The notes below the pieces were generated by a model. It saw only the letters and a program-made list of their open reading frames with translations, ran no database searches and was not told the origin of the DNA. From Bacteroides sp. (GTDB lineage: Bacteria > Bacteroidota > Bacteroidia > Bacteroidales > Bacteroidaceae), in contig JASLCM010000068.1 in the NCBI GenBank assembly GCA_030151845.1, positions 1 to 12,889 on the forward strand: 12,889 bases of DNA, written 5' to 3'. Positions within the stretch are counted from its first letter, which is position 1. Each line of letters begins with the position of its first letter. Below are positions 1 to 6,924 of the stretch, in pieces. A program made the translations under genes and the position numbers.

Positions 1-204
1 ACTGCTTATGATAAGAGCTTTGGTAACGTAGATATTATTTGGGAGAATATAATAAGTATGAAGGTGAACAAGCTCCTTACAGCTACAATAAATACCAACC
101 TTCAGTATGATAACGACGTAAAAATTTTGGATGAGAATGGACAGGGTGGTGCGAAAGTTCAGTTCAAAGAGTTAATAGGTGTAGGTATTGCTTATAAATT
201 TTAA
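1..204 (+). CDS. DUF3078-type protein, C-terminal end (5' partial)
   Basis: An open frame enters from the left edge in frame 1 and ends at a TAA at 202-204, giving the last 67 residues. The visible part reads as alternating amphipathic beta strands: a 'VDIIWENI' segment, then 'MKVNKLLTATINTNLQYDNDVKI', and a final 'QFKELIGVGIAYKF'. An ending on an aromatic residue after a short beta strand is typical of outer-membrane beta-barrel proteins. The pattern 'lyDddv ... vQfKEllgvGl.ykF' matches my memory of the C-terminus of Bacteroidota DUF3078 proteins, which are of unknown function and probably lie in the outer membrane. The start and most of the protein lie outside the window, so the family call rests on this tail only. 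Transcription runs into the terminator at 225-260. Confidence 0.6.
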   Translation, partial: TAYDKSFGNVDIIWENIISMKVNKLLTATINTNLQYDNDVKILDENGQGGAKVQFKELIGVGIAYKF

Positions 205-224
205 TACAAATAAAAGATAACCAT

Positions 225-260
225 AAAAAAAAGAGTTCAAATTTGAACTCTTTTTTATTT
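225..260. terminator. Bidirectional intrinsic terminator between DUF3078 gene and rpsP
   Basis: A perfect inverted repeat spans 227-256, centred between 241 and 242. Its core is GAGTTCAAA/TTTGAACTC (233-250), flanked by an A run on the left (225-232) and a T run on the right (251-256). In either direction this gives a hairpin followed by a U-rich tail. It sits between the + strand stop at 204 and the - strand rpsP stop at 279, as expected for a shared terminator of convergent genes. Confidence 0.85.
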
Positions 261-278
261 TCTGCTAATAAGTAAATA

Positions 279-824
279 TTACTCAGCAGCTTCTTCCTTA
301 ACTTCTTCTTCGCCTTCAGCCTCTTTTTTAGCTTCTTCTTCAGCAGCTTTTTTCTCAGCTTCTTCAGCAGCAAGTTTTTCTGCTAGCTCTTGAGCTTTTT
401 TCTCATTTGCTTTTTTCTCAGCTTCTAAACGTGCTTTTTCTGCAGCCTTTTCAGCTTCGATTTCTTTAGCTTTCACAGCATCAAAACCAGCTTGTTTTTG
501 TTCTTTCCATGCATTGAACTTAGCTTCAGCTTCAGCTTCACCAAAAGCTCCCTTTGCAACACCACCAAGTAAGTGTTTCTTTAGATAAACACCTTCTCTT
601 GATAAAATGTTACGAACTGTGTGTGAAGGTTCTGCACCTTTTAGAACCCAGTCTAAAGCACGGTCAAAATTCAAATCTATTGTTGCAGGATTGGTGTTTG
701 GATTATAAGAACCAATCTTTTCAATAAATTTACCATCTCGTGATACTCTGCGATCAGCAATAACGATGGAGTAGAAAGGATATCCTCTACGGCCATGTCT
801 TTGCATTCTAATTCTTGTTGCCAT
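279..824 (-). CDS. rpsP: 30S ribosomal protein S16 (bS16) with long charged C-terminal tail
   Basis: Small-subunit ribosomal protein S16, which binds 16S rRNA during 30S assembly. Residues 1 to about 80 are the S16 core: '[20 protein letters not shown]' at the N-terminus, then '[20 protein letters not shown]' and a '[18 protein letters not shown]' segment. The protein is 181 residues, about twice the 80-90 usual in other bacteria. The extra part is a linker '[20 protein letters not shown]' followed by an Ala/Lys/Glu repeat region (about 115-181) expected to be a long charged helix or coiled coil. Such extensions are familiar in Bacteroidota S16. Start is the ATG at 824, directly before the conserved N-terminus, with no Shine-Dalgarno sequence. 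It lies downstream of the NhaC-family gene on the same strand, with a promoter of its own in the 114-base gap. Confidence 0.97.
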   Translation of the reverse strand: MATRIRMQRHGRRGYPFYSIVIADRRVSRDGKFIEKIGSYNPNTNPATIDLNFDRALDWVLKGAEPSHTVRNILSREGVYLKKHLLGGVAKGAFGEAEAEAKFNAWKEQKQAGFDAVKAKEIEAEKAAEKARLEAEKKANEKKAQELAEKLAAEEAEKKAAEEEAKKEAEGEEEVKEEAAE

Positions 825-881
825 TTAAAATTATATTTAAATTAATGATTTGAATTATGCTATCAACTCGTAATAGCGGTG

Positions 882-912
882 TAAAGATACAACATAACTA
901 ATTATCAGCAAA
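882..912 (-). promoter_or_regulatory. Probable rpsP promoter (Bacteroidota -33/-7 type)
   Basis: Read on the - strand, TTTG (912-909) is followed after 19 bases by TATCTTTA (889-882). This differs from the Bacteroidota consensus TTTG-N19-TAnnTTTG only in the last base of the -7 box. It would start transcription near 876, leaving a leader of about 50 bases before the rpsP ATG at 824. Inferred from spacing and similarity only. Confidence 0.5.
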
Positions 913-938
913 GAAGATTCTAAGAATATCGAGACGGA

Positions 939-2240
939 CTAAGAGTATTTTTTAGGGAAACGCAAGATTATAGCAAGTAAAGCTATTGCTCCCATGGTAA
1001 AGGGGTAGTATAAATACCCAATAATCTCTAAGGGAGATATTTGTGCCAAACCAGCAGCCAATAACAATTGAGCACCATATGGTATAACTCCTTGAGTAAA
1101 GCAGGAAAAAGTGTCAAGAATACTTGCTACTTTTCGTGGATCTAATTTAAACTTAGTACTAATGTCTTTGGCTATAGGACCCACAGTAAGGATGGCTATG
1201 GTATTATTAGCTGTACAAATATTGGCAAAGCTAACAAGTGCAGCTATACTTAACTCTGCACCTCGTTTACTTTTTACCTGTTTAGTTAATCCCTTTACTA
1301 TAAAGTTAATTCCACCATTACTTCTAATTACTTCCAACATACCCCCTGCAAGAAGTGTGATAATAATTAATTCTCCCATTTGGGTGATGCCATTCCCCAT
1401 AGCTTTGAACCATTCAAAAACAGTAAAAGAATCTGTAAATAAACCAATTAACCCCGATGATATAATTCCTAAAGCAAGAACAAGAGTTACATGAACACCC
1501 ATAATGGCTGTAACGATAACTAGGAGATAGGGTAACACCTTAATCCAGGAAATAGATGATATTGTACTTTCTGCGTGAATCGGTGTGCCTTGTAAGAAGT
1601 ATAACAGGAGAACAAGAAGGGCCGCAGGAAAAACAATTCCAGAGTTAACTCTGAATTTATCCCTCATAGCACACCCTTGTGTACGAGTTGAAGCTATAGT
1701 TGTGTCAGAAATAAAGGAGAGATTATCTCCAAAAAACGATCCTCCTACAACAATAGCGACCATATAAGCGAGAGATATATCAGCTTTTGCTGCAATACCT
1801 ATTGCTACAGGTGAAAGAGCTACTATCGTTCCTACACTAGTACCTATTGATAAAGAGATGAAACAAGCGGCTATAAATAAGCCAGCAAGGAGTAGTTTAT
1901 CTGGTAGAAGGAGTAAGGTTAGGTTAACAGTTTCATCTATGGCCCCCATAGCTTTTGCCCCCTGAGCAAAGGCACCTGCTAAAATGAAGATCCAGATCAT
2001 AAGTAAGATATTACTATTCGCAGCACCTCTTGAGAATACGCTAATTTTATATTCTAGCTTTTCACCTTTAGATATGGCTATAGCATATGCAGAGGCTATT
2101 GTAAATGCTACAGGAATTGGAACTGCATAAAAATCTCCTACAATTAAAGAAGTTACTAAGTAGAGAAGTAAGAAAACAAAAAGCGGACTAAGAGCTAGCC
2201 ACCCATTTATCTTACTATCCGTTCTATCGCTCAAATGCAT
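939..2240 (-). CDS. Na+/H+ antiporter, NhaC family
   Basis: Inner-membrane secondary transporter of the NhaC family, expected to exchange cytoplasmic Na+ (or an organic acid, since some relatives carry malate/lactate) for protons. About 433 residues with ten or more hydrophobic segments along the whole length. The family's most conserved stretch is present: 'GGSFFGDNLSFISDTT' then 'IASTRTQGC' (about residues 166-190), preceded by 'SIGTSVGTIVALSP'. A second related segment, 'ANICTANNTIAILTVGP', lies in the C-terminal half, fitting the inverted-repeat fold. The open frame can be extended seven codons to a TTG at 2261. That TTG lies inside a perfect -7 promoter box, so I use the ATG at 2240. Same strand as rpsP and divergent from the His-rich gene. 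Substrate and direction cannot be read from the sequence. Confidence 0.88.
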   Translation of the reverse strand: MHLSDRTDSKINGWLALSPLFVFLLLYLVTSLIVGDFYAVPIPVAFTIASAYAIAISKGEKLEYKISVFSRGAANSNILLMIWIFILAGAFAQGAKAMGAIDETVNLTLLLLPDKLLLAGLFIAACFISLSIGTSVGTIVALSPVAIGIAAKADISLAYMVAIVVGGSFFGDNLSFISDTTIASTRTQGCAMRDKFRVNSGIVFPAALLVLLLYFLQGTPIHAESTISSISWIKVLPYLLVIVTAIMGVHVTLVLALGIISSGLIGLFTDSFTVFEWFKAMGNGITQMGELIIITLLAGGMLEVIRSNGGINFIVKGLTKQVKSKRGAELSIAALVSFANICTANNTIAILTVGPIAKDISTKFKLDPRKVASILDTFSCFTQGVIPYGAQLLLAAGLAQISPLEIIGYLYYPFTMGAIALLAIILRFPKKYS

Positions 2241-2258
2241 GATTATAATTTTAGGTTG

Positions 2259-2288
2259 CAAAGATAGGGAAAATGCTTAAGCTTACAA
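2259..2288 (-). promoter_or_regulatory. Promoter of the NhaC-family gene
   Basis: On the - strand, TTG (2288-2286), 19 bases, then TATCTTTG (2266-2259), a full match to the Bacteroidota -7 consensus TAnnTTTG. Transcription should begin near 2253, leaving only about a dozen bases before the ATG at 2240. This decides the start codon of the gene. Confidence 0.65.
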
Positions 2289-2361
2289 TATCATGTAGTT
2301 TCTAGAGGTCTTTCGTTTTAAACAAATACTAAAGTATAGATGTTATTATCCCCAATAGTAT

Positions 2362-2369
2362 TACCTTTG
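2362..2369 (+). promoter_or_regulatory. -7 promoter box for the His-rich gene / receptor unit
   Basis: TACCTTTG matches TAnnTTTG exactly and lies 28 bases before the ATG at 2398, so the leader would be about 20-25 bases. No convincing TTG is present 19-21 bases upstream, which may mean dependence on an activator or an alternative sigma factor. A short inverted repeat, ATACT-AA-AGTAT at 2326-2337, lies near position -44. It may be an operator, but it is too short to be sure. Confidence 0.45.
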
Positions 2370-2397
2370 CGTAATTCTTTAGAACAGATGAACATTA

Positions 2398-2751
2398 ATG
2401 GGTGAATTAAAAAACAGATATCGTTCTTTTCGATTATTACTGCTGATACTTTTTGTTGGTTATCTAGCAGCTGTTAATCTGTTTACCCACTCTCACGTTA
2501 TAAATGGAGTAACGATTGTTCACTCGCACCCATTCAGCAAAAAGGCAGATCATACTCATACTTCGGTCGAGTTTGAATTGATTCACTTGTTGGCTCATTA
2601 CGACTCGCTGGATATAACCCTTCTGCCACTCTTTCTTATTGTTGCCTTTAACCTGCTAGCAGTACTTGAAGCTCCAAGCAATAGCCGAAACCACTTCTCT
2701 TGGGTGGTAAAATGGCAACGGTTACGAGCACCTCCCCAGTTTTCTATTTAA
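2398..2751 (+). CDS. Small His-rich membrane protein next to a TonB receptor
   Basis: 117 residues, no family name I can give with confidence. An N-terminal hydrophobic segment (about 12-29) follows a basic start (KNRYRSFR), and a second one lies at about 71-91. Between them is a polar loop very rich in His: H31-S-H33, H42-S-H44, H52-T-H54, then H63 and H67. The pattern 'FTHSHVINGVTIVHSHPF' resembles small conserved hypotheticals I recall beside TonB-dependent receptors in Bacteroidota. By the positive-inside rule the basic N-terminus should be cytoplasmic and the His loop periplasmic, where it could bind Zn, Cu, Co or Ni. The gene ends 87 bases before the receptor on the same strand and probably shares its transcript. 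A role in sensing or handing over metal for the receptor is inference. The reading frame itself is well supported by length, promoter and topology. Confidence 0.8.
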   Translation: MGELKNRYRSFRLLLLILFVGYLAAVNLFTHSHVINGVTIVHSHPFSKKADHTHTSVEFELIHLLAHYDSLDITLLPLFLIVAFNLLAVLEAPSNSRNHFSWVVKWQRLRAPPQFSI

Positions 2752-2780
2752 ATAGATTTCCCTCTTTTGCACTCATAGTG

Positions 2781-2812
2781 ATAGCCATGAGCTTAGGTCT
2801 CTATGTGGCTAT
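2781..2812 (+). other. Hairpin in the gap before the TonB receptor
   Basis: ATAGCCA (2781-2787) pairs with TGGCTAT (2806-2812); a GAG/CTC pairing further in is possible with an internal loop. It lies 26 bases before the receptor ATG at 2839. There is no T run after it, so it is not a standard terminator. It could be a leader structure or an mRNA-processing or stability element. Confidence 0.35.
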
Positions 2813-2838
2813 TTAATTAACGTATTAAAATAGAAAAT

Positions 2839-5145
2839 ATGAATTTAAGAAAATTAGTATTGCTACTCTTTGTAGCAATATCACACATAGCTATAGCGTC
2901 TGATAAGTATCCTCAATTGAACAGTTCGGATGCAAATCTAATAGGACATGTGTTAGATAAAAATACGAATGAACATCTACCATATATCACAGTCTCTTTA
3001 AAAGGCACAACGATAGGTACCGTAACAGATGCTACAGGACACTACTTCTTAAAAAATTTGCCAGAAGGTGAGTTTGAACTAGTAGTAAGTTCTGTTGGAT
3101 ATAAAACTCAGACAAGGCGCATTAAACTGATAAAAGGAAAAACCATTGAAGAAGATTTTGAGATAGAGGAGGATTTAGTTGCTTTAGAAGGAGTAGTTGT
3201 CTCGGCCAATAGAAATGAAACCAAAAGAAGACTGGCCCCAACTTTAGTAAATGTGGTTGATGTTAAACTATTTGAAAACACAAACTCTAGCACCCTCTCT
3301 CAAGGATTAAACTTCCAACCTGGAGTTCGTGTAGAAACCAACTGTCAGAACTGTGGATTTCAGCAAGTCCGAATAAATGGATTAGATGGGCCCTATACGC
3401 AGATTTTGATTGATTCTCGTCCAATTTTTAGCGCCTTATCTGGTGTTTACGGGCTGGAACAAATTCCTGCAAATATGATAGAACGAGTAGAAATAATGCG
3501 TGGGGGAGGGTCTGCTCTTTTTGGAGCATCTGCAATTGCTGGTACGATTAATGTCATCACAAAAGAACCTTTACGTAACTCTGCCCAAATAGCCCATAGC
3601 CTAACAGCAATAGGTGGTTTCGGAGATTTTGATAATAATACTACTTTAAATGCATCACTAGTTACAGATGATCACCGTGCTGGTTTATATGTCTTTGGGC
3701 AGAATAGGTATCGAGGAGGCTATGATCATGATGGAGATGGGTTTACTGAATTGCCTAAGCTGAAGAACCAAACCGTTGGTTTTCGCTCTTTTCTTAAAAC
3801 TTCAACCTATTCAAAACTTACTTTCGAGTATCATCATATGGAGGAGTTTCGAAGAGGAGGAGATCAGTTGAATAGACCAGCTCATGATGCTCTAATTACC
3901 GAGCAGCTTCAACACTCTATCAATGGTGGAGGAGTTAGCTTTGATCTTTTTTCTCCCGATGAAAGACAGCGATTGAGTCTTTTTACCTCTAGCCAACACA
4001 CGGCTCGTGATAGTTACTATGGACCGGGTGAAGATCCTCTTAATGCATATGGTCATACAACCGATCTTACATATATGGCAGGAACACAGTATAACTACTC
4101 TTTCGATAAATTATGGTTTATGCCCTCCGAATTGACAGCTGGGGTAGAGTATAACTTCGATCGATTAGAAGATGATTTGTGGGGCTATGGTAGATATACC
4201 AAGCAGATAGTAAATATAGGTAGTGCTTTTTTACAGAATGAATGGAAAAATGAGAAGTGGGGAATTCTACTTGGTGGTAGGTTCGATAAACACAGCCTGA
4301 TCAATGGAGTTGTAGTAAGTCCGAGGGCAAACATTAGGTATAACCCAACTGAAGATCTCAATTTCAGATTAAGTTACTCTTCTGGGTTTAGAGCACCACA
4401 AACTTATGATGAGGATCTACATGTAGATAACGTTGGTGGAACGGTATCTATGATAGTTTCTGATGATGATTTAAAGAAAGAAACATCGCAGAGCTTAAGT
4501 GCATCGGCCGATTTCTATCATCGCTTAGGGGCCTTCCAATTCAATCTCTTAGGAGAAGTTTTCTATACCAGACTGTCTGATATCTTCTTTTTAGAAATAG
4601 ATGGTTTGAATGATGAGAATATTTTAATTAAAAGAAGACGTAATGGAGATGGAGCTAAAGTGTTTGGTGTTAACTTAGAGGGGAAATTAGCTTATTTATC
4701 GCTGTTCCAGCTACAGGCTGGAGCTACCATTCAGCAAAGTAGATACGATAAAGCCGAAGATTGGAAAGAAGATGTTCCTGCACAACGAAAAATGTTTAGA
4801 ACACCAAATGTATATGGTTATTTTACAGCAACCTATACACCAATAGATCCTTTATCACTAGCGTTGTCTGGAACCTATACAGGTTCTATGGATGTTCCTC
4901 ATCTACAGGGGTATATTGAAAAGACACGAATAGAGAAAAGTCGTAAATTTATGGATATAGGTTTGAAGTTAGCTTATGATTTTAAGCTTTATAAAACGAC
5001 TACTTTGCAGCTCAATGGAGGGGTGAATAATATATTTAATTCGTATCAAAAGGATTTCGACAAAGGTCCAGATCGTGATGCCGACTATGTGTATGGCCCA
5101 GCTATGCCACGATCTTATTTTGCTGGAGTTAAAATCTCCTATTAG
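2839..5145 (+). CDS. TonB-dependent outer-membrane receptor with carboxypeptidase-like N-terminal domain
   Basis: Outer-membrane active transporter, 768 residues, driven by TonB-ExbBD. Order of parts: signal peptide 1-20 (cleavage after 'AIA'); carboxypeptidase-regulatory-like beta domain about 34-110 ('GHVLDKNTNEHLPYITVSLK', 'GTVTDATGHYFLKNLPEG'); possible TonB box around 116-123 ('LEGVVVSA'); plug about 129-243 with 'QVRINGLDGPYTQILIDSRP' and 'IERVEIMRGGGSALFGASAI'; then a beta barrel ending in '...GVKISY' with the usual terminal aromatic. Two special points: C169 and C172 form a CxxC ('NCQNCGF') in the plug, and residues 296-304 make a DxDxDG loop with E304, like an EF-hand. The architecture resembles small-ligand (metal, haem, cobalamin-like) receptors. 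There is no SusD partner downstream, which argues against a polysaccharide locus. The His-rich neighbour suggests a metal or metal complex as ligand; this is inference. Confidence 0.93.
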   Translation: MNLRKLVLLLFVAISHIAIASDKYPQLNSSDANLIGHVLDKNTNEHLPYITVSLKGTTIGTVTDATGHYFLKNLPEGEFELVVSSVGYKTQTRRIKLIKGKTIEEDFEIEEDLVALEGVVVSANRNETKRRLAPTLVNVVDVKLFENTNSSTLSQGLNFQPGVRVETNCQNCGFQQVRINGLDGPYTQILIDSRPIFSALSGVYGLEQIPANMIERVEIMRGGGSALFGASAIAGTINVITKEPLRNSAQIAHSLTAIGGFGDFDNNTTLNASLVTDDHRAGLYVFGQNRYRGGYDHDGDGFTELPKLKNQTVGFRSFLKTSTYSKLTFEYHHMEEFRRGGDQLNRPAHDALITEQLQHSINGGGVSFDLFSPDERQRLSLFTSSQHTARDSYYGPGEDPLNAYGHTTDLTYMAGTQYNYSFDKLWFMPSELTAGVEYNFDRLEDDLWGYGRYTKQIVNIGSAFLQNEWKNEKWGILLGGRFDKHSLINGVVVSPRANIRYNPTEDLNFRLSYSSGFRAPQTYDEDLHVDNVGGTVSMIVSDDDLKKETSQSLSASADFYHRLGAFQFNLLGEVFYTRLSDIFFLEIDGLNDENILIKRRRNGDGAKVFGVNLEGKLAYLSLFQLQAGATIQQSRYDKAEDWKEDVPAQRKMFRTPNVYGYFTATYTPIDPLSLALSGTYTGSMDVPHLQGYIEKTRIEKSRKFMDIGLKLAYDFKLYKTTTLQLNGGVNNIFNSYQKDFDKGPDRDADYVYGPAMPRSYFAGVKISY

Positions 5146-5166
5146 AACGAAGAAGTTGAAGAGATA

Positions 5167-5204
5167 AAAAAAATAGGGTTTGAAATTTCAAACCCTATTT
5201 TTTT
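5167..5204. terminator. Bidirectional terminator between the receptor and rng
   Basis: A perfect 19-base inverted repeat (5167-5185 / 5186-5204) with core ATAGGGTTTGAAA and its complement. It is flanked by an A run on the left and a T run on the right, so it can end transcripts in both directions. The rng stop codon (5205-5203 on the - strand) overlaps its edge, so the rng 3' end is folded right up to the stop. Confidence 0.88.
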
Positions 5205-6774
5205 ATACATCTGTTTTTTCTTTCATGTCTAGTTCTTCACCATTAGCATCGTAGAATTCATATTCCAGATAGGCTAATTTTTGATTGGGTATAATTTTTA
5301 CTCCCAATCCATACTTTAGCTGCCATTTTCGTTTTAAAGAGAAAAAACCCTTTGAAACATATGCAGCTACATAGGGGTGAATGTGGAGTGCGAATTGCTT
5401 TTTCTTCAATTTATGAACTAGGTAATCAATTTTATTCTCAAGTGTATCAGTAAATAAGATAGATGGTTTAATCCTACCTTTACCATAACAGGTGGGGCAC
5501 TCCTCAGAAGTGTCTATGTCGGTAGCAGGTCTAACTCGTTGACGAGTTATTTGCATGAGACCGAATTTAGTAAGAGGTAAGATGTTATGCCTTGCTCTGT
5601 CTTTTTGCATATTGGCAGTCATCCGTTCGAAAACCTTATGTCGGTTTTCTGGTTCAGTCATGTCAATAAAGTCAACAACAATAATTCCGCCCATATCTCG
5701 CAATCGAAGTTGGCGAGCTATTTCGTCTGCTGCGCCAAGATTTACTTCAAGTGCGTTAAATTCTTGTCCTTTGGAGTTCTTTGTTCTGTTACCACTATTT
5801 ACATCAATTACATGCAGTGCTTCGGTATGTTCGATAATTAGATATGCACCTCTTTTATAGGAAACTGTTTTTCCAAAAGAGGATTTAATCTGCTTCGTGA
5901 TATTAAAAGTATCAAACAATGGAATTTTTCCATTGTATAACTTTACAATACCGGCCCGCTCTGGAGCTATAAGTGTAACATAATCCCTAATCTCATGAAA
6001 AACAGTTTTGTCGTTAACATAAATGTTTTCAAAAGAGGGGTTAAAGAGGTCTCTTAGTAAAGCTACTGCTCTACCTGTTTCCTCATAAATAAGGGTTGGG
6101 AGTTTTGTTGCCTTTTGTACTTTTCTGATACTATCTTCCCAATGTTTTAACAAAATTCTAAGTTCACCATCGAGTTCAGCTACTTTTTTTCCTTCAGCAA
6201 CTGTTCGAATAATAACACCAAAATTTTTAGGCTTAATACTGTGTAATAGCTGTTTTAATCTAGCTCGCTCTTTGCTTGATTTTATTTTTTGAGAGACAGA
6301 CACTTTATCACTAAATGGTAGTAATACAAGATATCTTCCTGCAAAAGAGAGCTCACTAGTTAATCGAGGCCCTTTTGTTGATATAGGCTCTTTTACCACT
6401 TGTACAACAACCTCTTGACCAACTTTAAAAAGGTCGGAGACACTACCATCTTTATCAATATCGGGTAAGATGCTAGCCTTGGTTGCAGGTATTAGCTTTT
6501 TTCGATTACTTAGAGTTTGTCTAACATACTTCTCTAGAGAATTAAATTGAGGTCCTAAATCATGATAATGAAGGAATGCATCTTTTTCGTATCCAACATC
6601 CACGAAACAGGCATTTAGTCCAGGCATCAATTTCTTGATGCGACCTAAATACATATTACCTACAGAGAAGGAGATATTACTTCCTTCGCTTTGAAGTTCA
6701 ACTAAGCTCTTATCTTCCAATAAGGCTATGGAAACTTCTTTAGGCTTTACGTCTACTACTAGTTCGCTTATCAC
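5203..6774 (-). CDS. rng: Ribonuclease G (RNase E/G family)
   Basis: Endoribonuclease of the RNase E/G family, acting in the cytoplasm on 5' ends of rRNA precursors and on mRNA. 523 residues, close to E. coli RNase G and without the long C-terminal scaffold of RNase E. N-terminal S1 RNA-binding domain about 37-145 ('GNMYLGRIKKLMPGLNACFV', 'VDVGYEKDAFLHY') with an insertion at about 75-112, as I recall for Bacteroidota members. Catalytic metal-binding Asp residues are D324 ('VIDVNSGNR') and D368 ('IVVDFIDM'). The Zn-link is CPTC (C426, C429). The start codon is GTG at 6774; an in-frame stop lies a few codons upstream and no ATG is available, while 'SELVVDVKPKEVSIALLEDK' right after it is the conserved N-terminus. 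AGGA lies about nine bases before it. It has its own promoter at 6826-6856. Confidence 0.96.
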   Translation of the reverse strand: MISELVVDVKPKEVSIALLEDKSLVELQSEGSNISFSVGNMYLGRIKKLMPGLNACFVDVGYEKDAFLHYHDLGPQFNSLEKYVRQTLSNRKKLIPATKASILPDIDKDGSVSDLFKVGQEVVVQVVKEPISTKGPRLTSELSFAGRYLVLLPFSDKVSVSQKIKSSKERARLKQLLHSIKPKNFGVIIRTVAEGKKVAELDGELRILLKHWEDSIRKVQKATKLPTLIYEETGRAVALLRDLFNPSFENIYVNDKTVFHEIRDYVTLIAPERAGIVKLYNGKIPLFDTFNITKQIKSSFGKTVSYKRGAYLIIEHTEALHVIDVNSGNRTKNSKGQEFNALEVNLGAADEIARQLRLRDMGGIIVVDFIDMTEPENRHKVFERMTANMQKDRARHNILPLTKFGLMQITRQRVRPATDIDTSEECPTCYGKGRIKPSILFTDTLENKIDYLVHKLKKKQFALHIHPYVAAYVSKGFFSLKRKWQLKYGLGVKIIPNQKLAYLEYEFYDANGEELDMKEKTDV

Positions 6775-6825
6775 TGTTGGTTTCCTTTTATATTAATTAT
6801 GATTTATTCTTTAACAGAAAACGAA

Positions 6826-6856
6826 CAAATTTACTAAATGTTCATTTTCTACCAAA
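6826..6856 (-). promoter_or_regulatory. rng promoter (full -33/-7 match)
   Basis: On the - strand, TTTG (6856-6853), 19 bases, TAAATTTG (6833-6826): exact agreement with the Bacteroidota housekeeping consensus TTTG-N19-TAnnTTTG. Expected start near 6820, giving a leader of about 45 bases before the GTG at 6774. The -33 box sits in the tail of the upstream terminator. Confidence 0.75.
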
Positions 6857-6907
6857 ACAAAGAACAAACTTGTAAGTGATTCATATTCTTACCAAGTTTG
6901 TTCTTTG
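6853..6907 (-). terminator. Terminator after the HU / mS38-like unit
   Basis: A perfect 15-base stem (6858-6872 with 6893-6907, CAAAGAACAAACTTG and complement). It can be lengthened by four pairs (6873-6876 with 6888-6891) past one bulged base, leaving an 11-base loop. On the - strand it is followed by TTTTGG, a short U-rich tail. It lies 17 bases after the stop of the 30-residue gene. The same tail contains the rng -33 box. Confidence 0.7.
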
Positions 6908-6924
6908 ATCTTTTTAGACTAAAA

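Noticed and set aside
164..373. Lys/Leu-rich 69-residue frame on the - strand
   Set aside because: It is rpsP tail sequence read in another frame and runs across the terminator; the composition reflects the repeated Ala/Lys/Glu codons.
1111..1767. Two + strand open frames inside the antiporter gene
   Set aside because: They are antisense to conserved NhaC-family sequence and have no promoter or family resemblance.
2752..2838. Possible cobalamin or other riboswitch before the TonB receptor
   Set aside because: The gap is only 87 bases and shows one short hairpin; a cobalamin riboswitch needs about 200 bases with conserved boxes.
2839..5145. Polysaccharide-utilisation locus led by a SusC-type receptor
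   Set aside because: At 768 residues it is shorter than typical SusC proteins, and no SusD gene or glycoside hydrolase follows.
5555..5860. Two overlapping + strand frames inside rng
   Set aside because: Antisense shadows of the catalytic domain; no start context or conserved features.
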